From NCBI GenBank assembly GCA_002077045.2, contig KZ111141.1:1998375-2057929 (forward strand): DNA of 59,555 nt, in the 5' to 3' direction. Source of the stretch: Rachicladosporium sp. CCFEE 5018. Lineage: Eukaryota > Ascomycota > Dothideomycetes > Cladosporiales > Cladosporiaceae. The translations under genes were made by a program, and so were the position numbers. Under the pieces are notes generated by a model that worked only from the letters and a program-made list of their open reading frames with translations, had not been told where the DNA came from and searched no databases. Shown piece after piece: positions 11,466-23,375 of this stretch. Position 1 is the stretch's first letter. Every line of letters starts with the position of its first letter.

Positions 11466-13091
11466 ATGGAACAACAGCCTGGTGCATCGAATGAGCTACA
11501 CCAACAACATCAGCCTTATGGAAAGCCACCACCACACAGCTATGCGCAGACTGCTCAGGCAGCACTCTCGACTTCTGCAAACCCGCAAACAGACCCAGCA
11601 CTCGCTCAGGATGCGCCTGTCCCCAATGGCCGCAAGCGCAAGTCCGGGCAACCAGGCTCGAGAGGAGTCGCCAACCTAACTCCTGAGCAACTCGCGAAAA
11701 AGCGCGCAAATGATCGAGACGCGCAGCGCGCCATCAGAGAGCGTACAAAGAATACGATCGAGAATCTAGAGCGGCGCATTCGCGAGCTTGAGAACCAGCA
11801 GCCGTATCAGGACCTCCAGCGTGCAGTGCAAGACCGTGATCGTGCACTTGCGGAATGTGAATCACTCAGGCAGAGACTCGCTGCGGTAGCAGGAATTGTG
11901 GGCAACCGTGACTTAGGGCAGACGGGACTGAATGGTATGGATGCACCTTTGGGATTTGTAGATCCAAATTTACTCACACTCGACATCACAGAGCTTGCAG
12001 CACTGACCGCACAACAAAGCCCACTACCTTCTGTTGGGCCGCCAATAAGTCATGGTAGTCCATATCCATCTACTACGACAGGCTACGAGCAAGGCACAAA
12101 CCCGCTTTTGCACCCCGACTTGAGAACTACGAACGATGGTGCCTCGGCTGTGCAAACGGCGCCGATGTTCGCAGGTTCAGACGGACAATCGCGTCGATGG
12201 TCACCTAGTGGCGATCAGGATGCGCATTACCCATCTCACGGTCCGGCATACGAGCAAGGCAGCACGCAAGGCGGCCAGTCAGGGATCAACAACGAGGAGC
12301 GCCATGACCTGAGCTTTGTACTTGATCAAGGTCAGCACTCACAAACACATCCTGGAGCTCAGACGAATCAGGACCGTGAGTCTGCGGCCGTGCTTGCGGA
12401 GCGCCTCATGAGCCAAGTGACGTTGACTTGTCCTCTTGACACTCTTTTGAATGACTTCATTAGACAGCAGCGTCACTCATTGGCCAGTGGCAGCCCACAG
12501 GAGCAAATTATCGGACCAGACCATCCTTCCTTCGCTTGCCTCACGGATCCAGATGCTGCTCGATCATCGCCGAATGACCCCATCTCCTCAGTCGTGATCG
12601 ACATCGTCTCGAAGTTCCCAGACATTGCGGCTTTGCCAGAGCGCGCTGGCACTCTTTGGGGCATGTATCACATCACACGCTGGCTGATCTGTCCTTGTGA
12701 GCACTGCTACGAGCGCGTGCCCGAATTCACCCGTCCTCTACCCGAGTCCCTCGAAACTAAGCATGCTCTATGGCACGACTACGTTCCCTGGCCAACTACC
12801 CGACGGCAACTCATGCGCATACCCGAGTCTCGTCAAGTGCGCTTCGACGACTTCTTCATACCCTTTTGTCAAGGCCTTTCTGTCAATTGGCCGTACCCTG
12901 AAGGGACATGTCTTGTCACGACTTCGGGAGGCGAGTCATCGCCGGTGCAAGTGAAGTTGCATCCTGATTTCGAGAAGCATATCACACGTATTGAGAATTG
13001 GAGTACGGGTCGTCAATTCGCGAACACGTTTCCCGAGCTTATCGACGAGTCGGTCAGGGTCGTGGACCATGTCAGAAAGTCCGAATACTAA
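11466..13091 (+). CDS. bZIP transcription factor with DUF3425-type C-terminus
   Basis: A single exon of 541 aa. The ATG at 11466 is the first in frame; further upstream the frame only offers GTG. Residues 71-110 form the bZIP: a basic region with KKRANDRDAQRAIRERTK, then a heptad-rich coiled coil to about residue 140. The middle is Q/P/S/G-rich and probably disordered. The last 200 residues match the DUF3425 type found with bZIPs in Pezizomycotina (TLWGMYHITRWLICP, RPLPESLETKHALWHDYVPW, FFIPFCQGLSVNWPY). It should be a nuclear DNA-binding regulator. Targets are unknown, and adjacency to the citrate carrier does not prove control of it. Confidence 0.92.
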   Translation: MEQQPGASNELHQQHQPYGKPPPHSYAQTAQAALSTSANPQTDPALAQDAPVPNGRKRKSGQPGSRGVANLTPEQLAKKRANDRDAQRAIRERTKNTIENLERRIRELENQQPYQDLQRAVQDRDRALAECESLRQRLAAVAGIVGNRDLGQTGLNGMDAPLGFVDPNLLTLDITELAALTAQQSPLPSVGPPISHGSPYPSTTTGYEQGTNPLLHPDLRTTNDGASAVQTAPMFAGSDGQSRRWSPSGDQDAHYPSHGPAYEQGSTQGGQSGINNEERHDLSFVLDQGQHSQTHPGAQTNQDRESAAVLAERLMSQVTLTCPLDTLLNDFIRQQRHSLASGSPQEQIIGPDHPSFACLTDPDAARSSPNDPISSVVIDIVSKFPDIAALPERAGTLWGMYHITRWLICPCEHCYERVPEFTRPLPESLETKHALWHDYVPWPTTRRQLMRIPESRQVRFDDFFIPFCQGLSVNWPYPEGTCLVTTSGGESSPVQVKLHPDFEKHITRIENWSTGRQFANTFPELIDESVRVVDHVRKSEY

Positions 13092-13462
13092 TATTTGAGG
13101 GAATATGTGGCAGGCGGAGTATTCAATGACGGTGTTTGTCGCTCCGCAAAGCGCAATCCTGGGAATGTACATAATTGCGGCGGCGTCCGAAATCCAGCAA
13201 AGTGCGTGGAGAGGAAACACACGGAGGAGCTGGTATAGCGGGATAATAGGCAGACGATGCGCTGGAGCAAATGTGTTTTCGGACTTACATATATTTATCT
13301 CCGTGCATGATGCTTGCACTGTGGCAAGTCGATTGAGATACATCCTCGCATACAACATAGACTACAGGACCAGATCTCGCATTGATCCACGTTTCCTCAG
13401 TACTCTTTATCGTCTTCTAGTCCAGTTTGATCTGATTATCGTGTTGACCTCATTCGTGCCGA
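13092..13462. other. intergenic, upstream of the DUF1992 gene
   Basis: It contains the bZIP 3' flank and the promoter/leader of the DUF1992 gene. No feature is recognisable. Confidence 0.5.
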
Positions 13463-15094
13463 ATGCAAGCAGCGAAGCGGCATACACCTCGGATCTCATC
13501 TCCTCTGCAATCGCCATCACAAAGATCAGTGTGTCGCGCTCGGTATGCCTCCGACGATGCCGCACCGGCGAAGTCCCAGGATGGAGCGCTGGAGAAGGAG
13601 CAGGGCGCCATGTCCCGCCGCCTCGAAGAGCTAAGTGATCAGAGCCTTGAGAGTGGCGGACGTGCAGCACGGAAGGCTATCGCAGACGCAGGCTTCAGCG
13701 ATGAGCTGCGAGCACGCCTGGAGCAGAAGATAGCAGACGCTAGTTTCCGCAGTGATAATGCCTCTGCGTTCGCAGAAGCGAATATGCCATCCAGTGCTGG
13801 GCAGGGCACACGGCATATCGCCGCTGCGGAACCGTGGCGCGGCGCGGAGAGCGTAGGAGATGCAAGTCTGAGGATGCTGAATGATGCGCATAAACCTTTA
13901 CGAGCTCGAGGAGGAGCTGCAAGCGTTCCGGGAGTCCGTGGGCCGCCTTCCAGGATTGATACTGGCAGGCCTGGGCGAAAGGTTGCCACTGGGCAGAGAC
14001 TCGCAAATGCGAGGGACAAGACGTCAGTCTACGCCTCTTTGAAAGATGAGACCATGTCCGAGGAAGAGCGCGCGCGTTATCGTAAAGAGCTCAAGGATCG
14101 GTTCACCAGCAGTGCAAGGAATGTGGCGCCGGCCACGATCCAAGGATTGACTTCACTGGCAAACCAGAGGATCGAGGACGCGATTGGGAGAGGTCAATTC
14201 AAGAATCTACCGAGAGGCAAGCATATCGAGAGGGACTACAATGCGAGCAACCCGTTTCTAGACACTACTGAATACTTCATGAACAAGATCATTCAGAAGC
14301 AGGAGATCGTGCCACCCTGGATCGAAAAGCAACAGGAGCTTGTCTCTACTGCTACGAGATTTCGTTCACAGCTTCGAGCGAGCTGGCGAAGGCATGTCAG
14401 TCGGTCGATTGCTAGTAGAGGTGGCAGCTTGCAATCGCAGATGATTCTCGCCGAGCAGTACGCTATTGCTGAGAGTATTGAGAACCCTCCGAAGGTCAAG
14501 GTCGAGAAACTGAACGCAATCGACGAGAGAGGCCAGACGTCTCAGCTAACGCTTGCTGGTGAGCTCAAGCCGACACCTATTGCAGACCCTCACTCTGCGG
14601 AAGACGAAATCAAGGTGCTCGAACAGATATTCGACAATAACGGCGCACTCAAGTCACCTTCCACGGAGATTACTGTGACTAGTGAAGCGCCAAGTCCGAA
14701 TGCTTCGCTGGCAACAAGTGAGCCTCTGCCTCCAGTGCAGCCTTTTCGCGACTCTCACTGGGAGCAGACGGAGCGGTCCTACCACAAGCTCGCCATAGAG
14801 CAGCTCAACGCTCTCAATCGATCCTACAACCTCATGGCTCCTCAGCTTGCGCAGAAACCTTACTTCAACCTTGAAAGAGAGTTACGTTCCTGCTTTGCGG
14901 ATGTCGCACCACAGGTCGCGCAGACTGTCAGAGAGCGAGCATTAGCACCCAAGCTCACGGGAGTCAATGTTGTTGGTCACCGCCCAGGTGGTGTGCTAGA
15001 GAAGTTCTCGACTAGCTCGAGGGTGAGTGTGCACGATGAACGCAAGCCGCAGTACGGGTTTCGGCAGTTTTGGAAGGATCTGTTTGCAGGCTAG
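13463..15094 (+). CDS. DnaJ-C28-like conserved domain (DUF1992) protein, probably mitochondrial
   Basis: A single exon of 543 aa from the ATG at 13463. The first 30 residues are rich in R/S/Q and lack acidic residues (MQAAKRHTPRISSP..., RARYASDD), which fits a mitochondrial presequence. The core is the DUF1992/DNAJC28 conserved region, with NPFLDTTEYFMNKIIQKQ and VPPWIEKQQELVSTATRFRS near residues 252-300. A second conserved stretch starts at SYHKLAIEQLNALNRSYNLM, and the end reads GFRQFWKDLFAG. No J-domain is present, as is usual for fungal members. The molecular role of the family is poorly known; DNAJC28 has been linked to Golgi and mitochondrial processes in animals. I make no functional claim. 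Confidence 0.85.
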   Translation: MQAAKRHTPRISSPLQSPSQRSVCRARYASDDAAPAKSQDGALEKEQGAMSRRLEELSDQSLESGGRAARKAIADAGFSDELRARLEQKIADASFRSDNASAFAEANMPSSAGQGTRHIAAAEPWRGAESVGDASLRMLNDAHKPLRARGGAASVPGVRGPPSRIDTGRPGRKVATGQRLANARDKTSVYASLKDETMSEEERARYRKELKDRFTSSARNVAPATIQGLTSLANQRIEDAIGRGQFKNLPRGKHIERDYNASNPFLDTTEYFMNKIIQKQEIVPPWIEKQQELVSTATRFRSQLRASWRRHVSRSIASRGGSLQSQMILAEQYAIAESIENPPKVKVEKLNAIDERGQTSQLTLAGELKPTPIADPHSAEDEIKVLEQIFDNNGALKSPSTEITVTSEAPSPNASLATSEPLPPVQPFRDSHWEQTERSYHKLAIEQLNALNRSYNLMAPQLAQKPYFNLERELRSCFADVAPQVAQTVRERALAPKLTGVNVVGHRPGGVLEKFSTSSRVSVHDERKPQYGFRQFWKDLFAG

Positions 15095-18000
15095 TGCGCA
15101 ATTTCGGCATTGTTAATAACAACCCTGCGATCGTGCATCGCGAGTGGAGAACACGGTCTGTGTCTAGAATGTGTTACAGTGCAGCGATGCAGTACCTATT
15201 GGTGGGTCACGCACGGACACCACCTTATTTGAACGAGGCGTCCTCATATCCAGTCCACAGCAAATCTACGGCAAACATGATCCTAACTGCCGACCATGAA
15301 GAACCGGATGGGAAAGTCGGTCACTCAATAGTAAATGGCATGTAGATATAGATGAAAAAGTGTCTCTCGCGTTATTGCACTTTAACAATTGCCAACAAGC
15401 CGTGCCGAATGTCTTGCTCTAAGATGTGACTTCGTGCCATGTGCTCCCATTCCCGGCCCCTCGATGGAATTTCACCTCGCACACACCATCCTTCACAGCA
15501 TAGCAAGACCTTCGACTTACCCGTGTAGCCGACCCTTCTGACTGGTATGCATACATGTACGATTGGCATGCATGCTTTCCAGGTCGTCGGGCTGGAAGGC
15601 GCTGGCTACTCGTTGCCGAACCCGAAACCATATTCAGCTTGACGGCTCCTATCTCAACCTCGCTTTCCCCTCGTTCTTCCTCCAGTCAATCTTCATCTCC
15701 CCGTTGTCGGCGTTACGTCGCCTCATCGGCGTTCCCTGACCAGGTCTGATCTCTGACCGGATCGTAGTACCTTGTCGTTGTCGCAAGGGTTGGGACTTCG
15801 CCTGGGGAGAATACCGGATCAGTCTCTCGAAGCAGAACTCGCGAAATGGGCACGATTGTTGCTGACCAGAATTGCTGCTGCTCGACTCGTTGGGCGAGTC
15901 TTCGGTGCGGCCGTTACTCCTACTATTCCGGTACCTCCCAACATGCCAAAGCATCCACCGGATGATCCAGTTCTCTACCTCGACGGACCCTGTCTCGTCG
16001 AGCCCCAAGTGATACACAGCTTTAGTCTCGGGTTGTGCTGGAGACTGTCAGGACTGGCCGTCCAGTGAATGTGTACGGATCATCGCCACAGACCTAGATG
16101 GTATATCCGCAGGATCTCCCTATGCGTAGCAGTCTCCGAATGCTGAACGGATCCATTCTCGCGCATACCGGGCGATAAAGTGTCTGCTGTGGCTTGCAAC
16201 CTCTTCCAACCCTCTGCGGCTTCGTCCTATACAACATTCAGCGGTAGAAGCTCAAGTTCACGGCGGCACCGCATTCCGACCTTCATTGCGATGTACAATC
16301 TTGCGTGCGCTAGGTTGCGCTCATCCATCCGAAGCCTCTCAAAGAATCGCGACTTCGACTCGCTCTGCGCTAGGGCGGGAATCAACGGTGCCATGGACTG
16401 CAAAGCACTTCGTCTTGAACGCCAGACCACAGAGTGTCGTCGTTATCAGGCACAGGCAGGCGGCGCGACCTAGAAAGCGATCGTCAGCACTCAAGTTTGT
16501 TTCTCAGCGGGTCTTGAACTGTAACAGATTCGCCCCTCGCTGCTTCCCGTATCAAAATACACCACCTTACCAGGTTCAATACAGCATGTACCACACCTTC
16601 GACACTAGACATGCGCGTGCCTTGCTCAGGCCTCTTTGATAGGACAGCACAACAGCGGGCACACCACATCGACGTAGCGGTCCCGTCGGTCATAGACTTT
16701 GCGTGCTCTCGATATGGTTGCAGTCCTCCTGGCCCGTAGCGAAGGCGTTTCACCAGTCACGGGTAGTCTGTACATCCTTTATGGCTGGTGAGAGGACCGC
16801 ATCCCGACGCCCTAAGTTGCCGTAGCTCACTGGCCCGTCCCGCGAACTGCAGTACAGTCGATACGCTGGGGTCCCCTCCCTTGTCATCTCGTACGGTATA
16901 TCTGCGGACAATCCTGTATTCAAGTGAGCGCACTGTACAGTCTCGCTCTCGGTGACAAGCGGAATCGACACAGATCTTCACTCTCCCGAAGGCCCGCAAT
17001 CGCATTATCGAGGTGGATTGCCTTGGTAGTAGCTCAGGCAGTCAGATCACGCTACGGAGCGAGGCTCCGTGAAGGTCAGCGGCTTCCGCGATCTAAGGCG
17101 CTCCCGTGCTCAAGCCAATCCGCCATGTAGTATTGCTTCCAATTTTGGTTGCGGCGCTGCTTCCTACATTTTCTTCGATTGTAGAGTTACCAGGGACCAG
17201 ACCATGAGTCACCCGTGAGTAGCTCAAGCAAAGCGGCATGTGATAGACCAGAGCCTCTGGGCAGCCACGCCTCCTGCCGGCAGTTTCGTGCGGTACATGC
17301 AACTGCCATGCGACCATGTAAGCCCACGCGGCCTAGCCATCCCAGCCGTGGTCATCGACGATGCAAACACGGTGTTATTTGGACGCCGCAGCAAATTGAC
17401 ACAACGGGTCGGCAGGACTAGGACTATGGTCCGACGTCACAACAGGGGCTAGCCATACGAACAAACGCTCCTACAGCAAAGATCTGTGCGCATCTGCCTG
17501 CCTATCACCCTGGCTTGAGCTATTGACACAAAAACACGCCGCGAGGCCGAAGGACCCATGCATGAAACTACGGCCGAGTGAAGGCCTCGTAGCGGTAACA
17601 TGAATTGAACGGATCTATCTATGAATTATGGCCCTTACCACGGCGCAATGGGAGGACAACGGTCCCAGGATCGCGCTGAGGTCCTATCGAGAGCAAGCCA
17701 TCTCGAGCGCTCCGACCGAGGTTTCATCACCCTCGTGTCTCGCATCGCCCAGCAATCGAGATCCCACGTATCTTGCTTTTGGTCTTGTCGTCGAACCAGA
17801 GCGAGACTAGCGTACAGGGCTCCATAGGGTGCTTGCTCTCTCGGAACTTGGACATACCGCATCCTACTATTTACCAAGCAGGTGCCACTTCGAATGTAGT
17901 GGACGATCAAAAGCGTATATATAATGCACCAGAGTGGATCTCGGATACATGGTCTTACCACTGAGACTGCATGGTCAGGAACTTTTGCAGAGATGTCAAA

Positions 18001-19728
18001 GGGAGATCTCCGATCCTATCTTCGAGCCATCGATCGCCCGTAGGCATGTGCAATGCAGGTTTGTAAGCAATGACAGGATTCTGCCTCGCAAGTAAGATTC
18101 TGGTCCACAGTCTGCTCTTACAGGACTTGAATAAGAGAGCGTCCCCGTGAACTGAAGATCGTTGGGTATACCTAGATTATGGTGATCAGAGTGATGCCTG
18201 GAGGCTAACATCACGATCCACAAGTGAAGTAGCGGTCCTTCCGGCTCTGGAGGCACTTCGGCCGGCTCGCTTATGCACGTTGCAGATCAGCTTCCTCTCC
18301 GGTATCAGCTACTATGTCCTACCGTCTTGGCACATGTACAACCTATCAGCTGGCGGCCGTGAGCGCATCTCCAGAGACTGTGGCCAACTTTTTGTGGCAG
18401 AGGTCTTTACCTGCTGCACATCTGCCGCCCTGCTTAGTTCCGAAGAAGCCCGGACATATTACACTACATTGAGGGACGTCAAGGACATGTCAACAACATC
18501 GGTGCAGTATACTACGGTGTGGCAATACGGCAGCATTCACATCGCATAGGCGTAGAACGACTCAATCGTGCAAAGAGCTGTAAATGGCTTAGCCCAACAG
18601 ACTCCGTAGTGAGTGGTGAGGGCTGACGATCAAAGCCGCTTCATACCATCCGATCGATAAGTTACTTGCCCTCGGCCGGGACAGGGTCCATACTGCCACG
18701 TGAGCTATTACTCCGCGCCTAAACCAACCGGCCGCGTCTGCACAATGTCGGTCAACGCTAATTGAACGCGTTTGCAAGATGGGCAGGCGCGCGTGGACAG
18801 CTGTGGCCCGCACACACAGGTAACTGTATCTCCGTACCCCGCTATGAGTCTTTAGGTGTGTTGTACGTCAGTGGCAGTGTACGCTGTCACAGCTACAATA
18901 ACAGTAGACGAGCCAAAGGACTCGAGTTTCGAGCGCGAGACTGCTACGGTCTCGAAGTGACGGCAGCCACGGTCAGTGGGCCCCTTGCCCCCGGCACCGT
19001 CATCAAGCTCTTCCTGAGCGAAAGTGCTGCTATCAGCCCTCCGACATGCAATTGCCACATCGCTACCCGGCAACCAATGAGTGCCCTGCTCGTGACATGG
19101 CTGTGACTCGATATAGCCCGGCAAGGCACTTTGGAAACCACTATGACCATGCAGGGTTAGGTCTCGGCGCCATTTCCCAATAATAGGGTGGTACGAGCCT
19201 CCTGCTACATTTGATCAGGATGTTATCGCGCGTTCGGGGAGAGTCCGGCGCTGACATGCACGGAAGGTCTCATGCCACAGGTGACATGTCAGGACCTTAG
19301 CCCTGTCTACGCTGGACCGCGAGCGACAAAAGAAGCAGACCGTCTAGTGAACTCACCGTGGACAGTAATGCTAATGTACGTAAGATCGCGACGGGGCATT
19401 CATATTTGTGCTATCGGTGACAGTGTCATCACCTTTCAAGCTCTCCTGGGCGGCCCCAGCAGCGGTTCGTTCTTGTGGTGTAATGTACACTAGCATTGTC
19501 GACATAGAGGACGTCCATCACTCAAGTGGGATCATCCTTCCAACACTTGCGTCCGTTGACGCAACGAGCACATGGAATGTCGTAGCACGGCCTGGGCCCA
19601 TACTGAGACCAGGACTAGTCAGTCCAATGCCAGTCATGAGATTGAGCGTGCAAGCATGGCAAAGCGTCAGGTATTAGGTAGTTGAGCCACGCAAAGACCT
19701 GTTCCCATCCCCTTTTGAACATCCTCCA
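15095..19728. other. 4.6 kb gene-free region
   Basis: This is the longest stretch without a gene I can support. Frames on both strands stay below about 125 codons and show no family motif, no splice-consistent continuation and no transposase or reverse-transcriptase signature. The sequence is not strikingly AT-rich, so it does not look like a heavily RIP-mutated transposon. A tRNA-like box A near 17028 has no partner. It may hold a non-coding transcript or long regulatory sequence. Confidence 0.6.
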
Positions 19729-20887
19729 TCAATCCTCCACCTTGATCCCCACCATCTCACAACTCACCTTCCACAGCGTCTCCTCCGCCTCCTCATCATA
19801 AGCATACGCCGCATAGCATGGTGGTGAATCATCCTCTCCATCATGCGCCGGCCCAGCAACCCCACAATCACTCAGATATACTCCGCCATGCGCCACATCC
19901 TCAAAGTACGGGTCCACAGCCGCCCAGATCTGCGTGCTCGCACCTTGCGCACAGGACTTGAATACTTTGGCGAATTTGTCTTTACCGCCGAGAGCATCCC
20001 AGCCGGCGTCACCCATGTAGCGGCCGAGTTCGGTGTGGACTATGCCTGGGTGGACGGAGAGGGCTGTGAGGTGCTGAGAGGAGTAGTGACGGTTTATGTA
20101 ATTCGCCATGTAGATGTCTGTGTGTGCTATCAGTTACCGTAGCCTGAAAGAATGGTGTAGCACGACCTACTCGCGAGCTTCGATTGGCCGTAAGCTGTGA
20201 ATTGTTCGTAGGCGCTTGGGTCTTTGGCGAAGTTTATGTCTTCGAAACGGATCTTGCTCCTGCGGTGGGCGGCGGAGCTAACGTTCACGAGGCGGCTTGT
20301 GGTATCTGTGGCCTTCGAGGAGGCTATGAGGAGAGGCTTGAGGAGGTTGAAGAGCAGGAAGTGAGATACGTGATTCGTGCCAAAGTGCACCTCGAAGCCG
20401 TTCTTTGTCTGGCCATAGGGCACACCGGCCTGGAAGTATCAGTGTGAGGACTAAGAATTGGGCAGATGTCACTGCTTACAACACCAGCGTTGTTGATCAG
20501 AATGTTCAGCTTGCCACCTGACTTCTCCTCGAATGTCTTCGCACCTTGCCTCACACTGTCGAGGTCATCGAGGTGCATCTCAATCGCTACCGGTCGAGGG
20601 ATATCCTTGACGTGTGAGCTGGAGACGATCTGCTCGATGATCTTATCCATCTTCGGCATGTCTCGAGCTGTGGCGAACACGGTCGCGCCGCCTTCGTACA
20701 TGGCACGGACACTCTCCAGGCCAGTACCGGATGTCGCACCTGTGATCAGGACGACTTTGCCGTGAAGCTCGTCGCCGATATTGGCGTCCCGGATGACATC
20801 TGCAGGCGAAGGCCGGGCATCGTCAGGACCGTTGGCTTTGGCATGGACGATAGCGTAAGGCTGGTACGGGTTCTGTGGCGAAGGCAT
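19729..20887 (-). CDS. short-chain dehydrogenase/reductase (retinol-dehydrogenase-like)
   Basis: Three exons: 20480-20887, 20171-20429 and 19729-20117, encoding 351 aa. The ATG at 20887 follows an in-frame GTG and is the first methionine. Classical SDR motifs appear in order: TGATSGTG (49-56) for the dinucleotide, NNAG (132-135), the catalytic Ser of NVSSAA (about 187) and YGQSK (Y216, K220). Junctions restore NNAGVAGVPYGQTK and YGQSKLANIYMANY. The N-terminal 40 residues are an extension without a membrane segment. By family it is an NADP(H)-dependent oxidoreductase of the WWOX/RDH-like group. The substrate is unknown and the neighbours offer no pathway. Confidence 0.92.
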
Positions 20888-21878
20888 ATTTGGGGCCGAA
20901 TGCACTTCAATCGAGACGAGAGATGAACGGAGATGGAATGTCCTCTAGATTGGAAACAGCGAAAGCGAATGGCATACTTGTACCATCTTACAATGCAACG
21001 AGATCTCTCGGACTTTGCACGGTATTACCCATCTCACCTGCTAACTCCAGATCGACATTGGTGACCGAATCAGTCGTGTCTACGTACTTCAGGAAAGATC
21101 AGTAGCCAGGCCCATAGATCGGTGCACTCAAAGCCCTGCCTGCGTTGAAGGCGCTGTGGGAGTACTGGATACTCGTCACGATAAAGCTGGACGAATCATG
21201 GATGGTACCTCGGGCTGTACCTGTCCAGCTGCAATGCCACGAATGGTACAGGTCGAATTCTGATCGCATTCGGATCAAGGTAGTGCGATGTCGTGGTCAC
21301 TACCATCCAGTGTCGCTCATGACGGAAGCCCTCGTATCTTGGTGTTTCAGATGCAGAATGTGGCTCGGGCAGTGTCTGCGCTCCTCCACCCGGTGTTGGC
21401 GGATTTGGTTGCACGTTCGAATGAGCCACAGCAATGCCTCCCAGATCGTGTGGAGAACGTTGGCTGTCGCGTCGAGTACCCTCACATTCGTAGGAACGAC
21501 ATGCAAGGTACATTATCGCAGCGTGAACAGATCGTATCGCATGGGAGAGATTCCGTTAAGGTGCGGAAGACACGTGCCGAGCAAGGATCTGTGAGGCCTG
21601 TCGACGGGACGTCATGCGCGTCGCAATGCAAAGCAGGCAGACATAGATGAACGGCATAGCCCCAAAGCAGTGCGACTGCACCGATTTCTGAGCCTCACCT
21701 CACCTCAGTCTGGAGGAAATGTACACACATAGACTCTCGCAATCCTCTACAAGCTCGCAGTCTGCCCTCGACCTTCACTGTAAACCGCGTCACGAGCGCG
21801 ACACCGTCACACGAGGTCAGCGTACATCTTTCGTTACAATAAATCTCATAGACACCCACTCCTGTCAGAACTGCAAAT
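20888..21878. promoter_or_regulatory. divergent intergenic region between SDR and the 498-aa protein gene
   Basis: About 1 kb with both promoters. Frames here are short and look spurious; no sites are called. Confidence 0.45.
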
Positions 21879-23375
21879 ATGCTTGACGAGAACCTCCCTG
21901 CATTCTTCTTGAAGCAGGCAGCGGATGGCATAAAGCACCACTACGACTTCAACCTCTCATATCACGGATCAGACCCAGAGCCAGCCTACCTATTACAACA
22001 TGCGGACCCAGCATCGCCATCGCCAGAGCATAAGAACTGCTATGCGGCAGCACTGTTTGATGCTTTCAACCCAGATGTCCTGTTTGGCGAAGTGCTTGCA
22101 CGACCTCAGTGGACGCAGCCCACGCTATCGCAGGAAGAGAACAGGCGTAATGGAGGTGTGCCGCCACCACCACAGCCAATATTGCCTCGAGAGTTCACGG
22201 TGCAGCTGTATAATCCGGATCAGCAGATCCTGTGCTCGGTGAAGGAAGGCAAGTGGGGTTCAAGCGACACGTATGAGTTCAGCATGCCTGAGACTTCGTT
22301 TCGAGCGCCGTCAGCATCGATGCTTGACCGAAGTCAGAGTGACCCAGCGACGTTACCCGTGACTGCAAAGATCAACTTCTCATGGCGGAAAGAGAGCAAG
22401 CTGGGCAAGGATCTTACATGCTTCATGACGGGGAAAAGTACGGATACCGAGAAGAAGAAGTCACGACGAGATCCAGATATCGCCATTGCGCTATGGCGAA
22501 GTCTACGAGAGCTTACGATCTACGAGCCGAATTTGTCGAGAGTCGACATCGAAGATCCGAAGGGTCTAGAAGTAGTCCTGCTCCTTAGCGCAGTAGTGAT
22601 CAAGGACCTCTACTTCTCCTCCCGCGACCACATGGCTGAACTCTTCAACGTCACCTCCGCTCCACCGCGAAAGCTCTCCGTCGGTGGCCGGAGAGTGTCC
22701 AATCCTGCTCAGACCCCACTGCTCAACGGCTCTCCCAACCCTTTGATATCTCACCCACCGCCACCTCAAGCGCCACATCGTACCTCCTTCCAGCAACGGC
22801 GGCCGCAGCATGAATTGCCCGCACCACCACCCATGCCAGACCCTCGTGCCGCTTGGGAACTCGAAGCTGAGACCGCCCGCCTACGTGCACAAGCTGAGGC
22901 CGAGTCCCGTGCTGCAGCGCAAGAACGCCGCACTCGGGAGAAAGCCGACGAAGCTGCTGCGAAAGCACTGCAAAAGCAGATGGAAACCGAAGATCGCGAG
23001 GCGAAGCGCAAACAAGCCGAAGTCAACCGAGAGACAGAGAGATTGAGGAAGAGGTACGGCGTTCAGCCCATACCTCCGCCGAGGGGAGCAAGGATGAGCG
23101 GCGGTGCAGGGCCTGGCGGAGGAAGCAGACAAAGACTACAAAGTGTGCCGCAAGGGGTAGGTATGAACTTGATGCCTCCGCAGCAAATACCGCAGAGGTT
23201 GGGACCGAATGGACTGTACATGAACAGTGCGGCTAGCTCAAGTGCGGTGGGCATGGGTCTTAGACCTGATGTAGGAAACGCGGCCAGGAAGAAGAAGAGC
23301 TTCTTTGGGCTGAGAGGTGTGAGTGAGGAGGAGCAGCCGAGGAAGCTCGCGAAAAAGAGTAGTGCGATGTGGTAG
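21879..23375 (+). CDS. conserved-looking protein of unknown function, 498 aa
   Basis: A single exon. I do not recognise the family. Residues 1-60 start MLDENLPAFFLKQAADGIKH, then come aromatic, ordered-looking stretches (REFTVQLYNPDQQILCSVKE; INFSWRKESKLGKDLTCF; RDPDIAIALWRSLRELTIYE) up to about residue 240, suggesting one folded domain. Residues about 260-320 are P/S-rich. Residues 325-385 are a highly charged A/E/R/K helix, probably coiled coil (ETARLRAQAEAESRAAAQ). The tail is G/P/Q/M-rich and ends in a basic KKKSFFGLRG segment. It has no signal peptide or membrane segment. It could be a cytosolic scaffold, but nothing seen identifies a partner. Coding status is well supported by the long frame and composition. 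Confidence 0.8.
   Translation: MLDENLPAFFLKQAADGIKHHYDFNLSYHGSDPEPAYLLQHADPASPSPEHKNCYAAALFDAFNPDVLFGEVLARPQWTQPTLSQEENRRNGGVPPPPQPILPREFTVQLYNPDQQILCSVKEGKWGSSDTYEFSMPETSFRAPSASMLDRSQSDPATLPVTAKINFSWRKESKLGKDLTCFMTGKSTDTEKKKSRRDPDIAIALWRSLRELTIYEPNLSRVDIEDPKGLEVVLLLSAVVIKDLYFSSRDHMAELFNVTSAPPRKLSVGGRRVSNPAQTPLLNGSPNPLISHPPPPQAPHRTSFQQRRPQHELPAPPPMPDPRAAWELEAETARLRAQAEAESRAAAQERRTREKADEAAAKALQKQMETEDREAKRKQAEVNRETERLRKRYGVQPIPPPRGARMSGGAGPGGGSRQRLQSVPQGVGMNLMPPQQIPQRLGPNGLYMNSAASSSAVGMGLRPDVGNAARKKKSFFGLRGVSEEEQPRKLAKKSSAMW

Noticed and set aside
17025..17110. tRNA-like box A (tagctcaggcag)
   Set aside because: No matching box B and no cloverleaf pairing.
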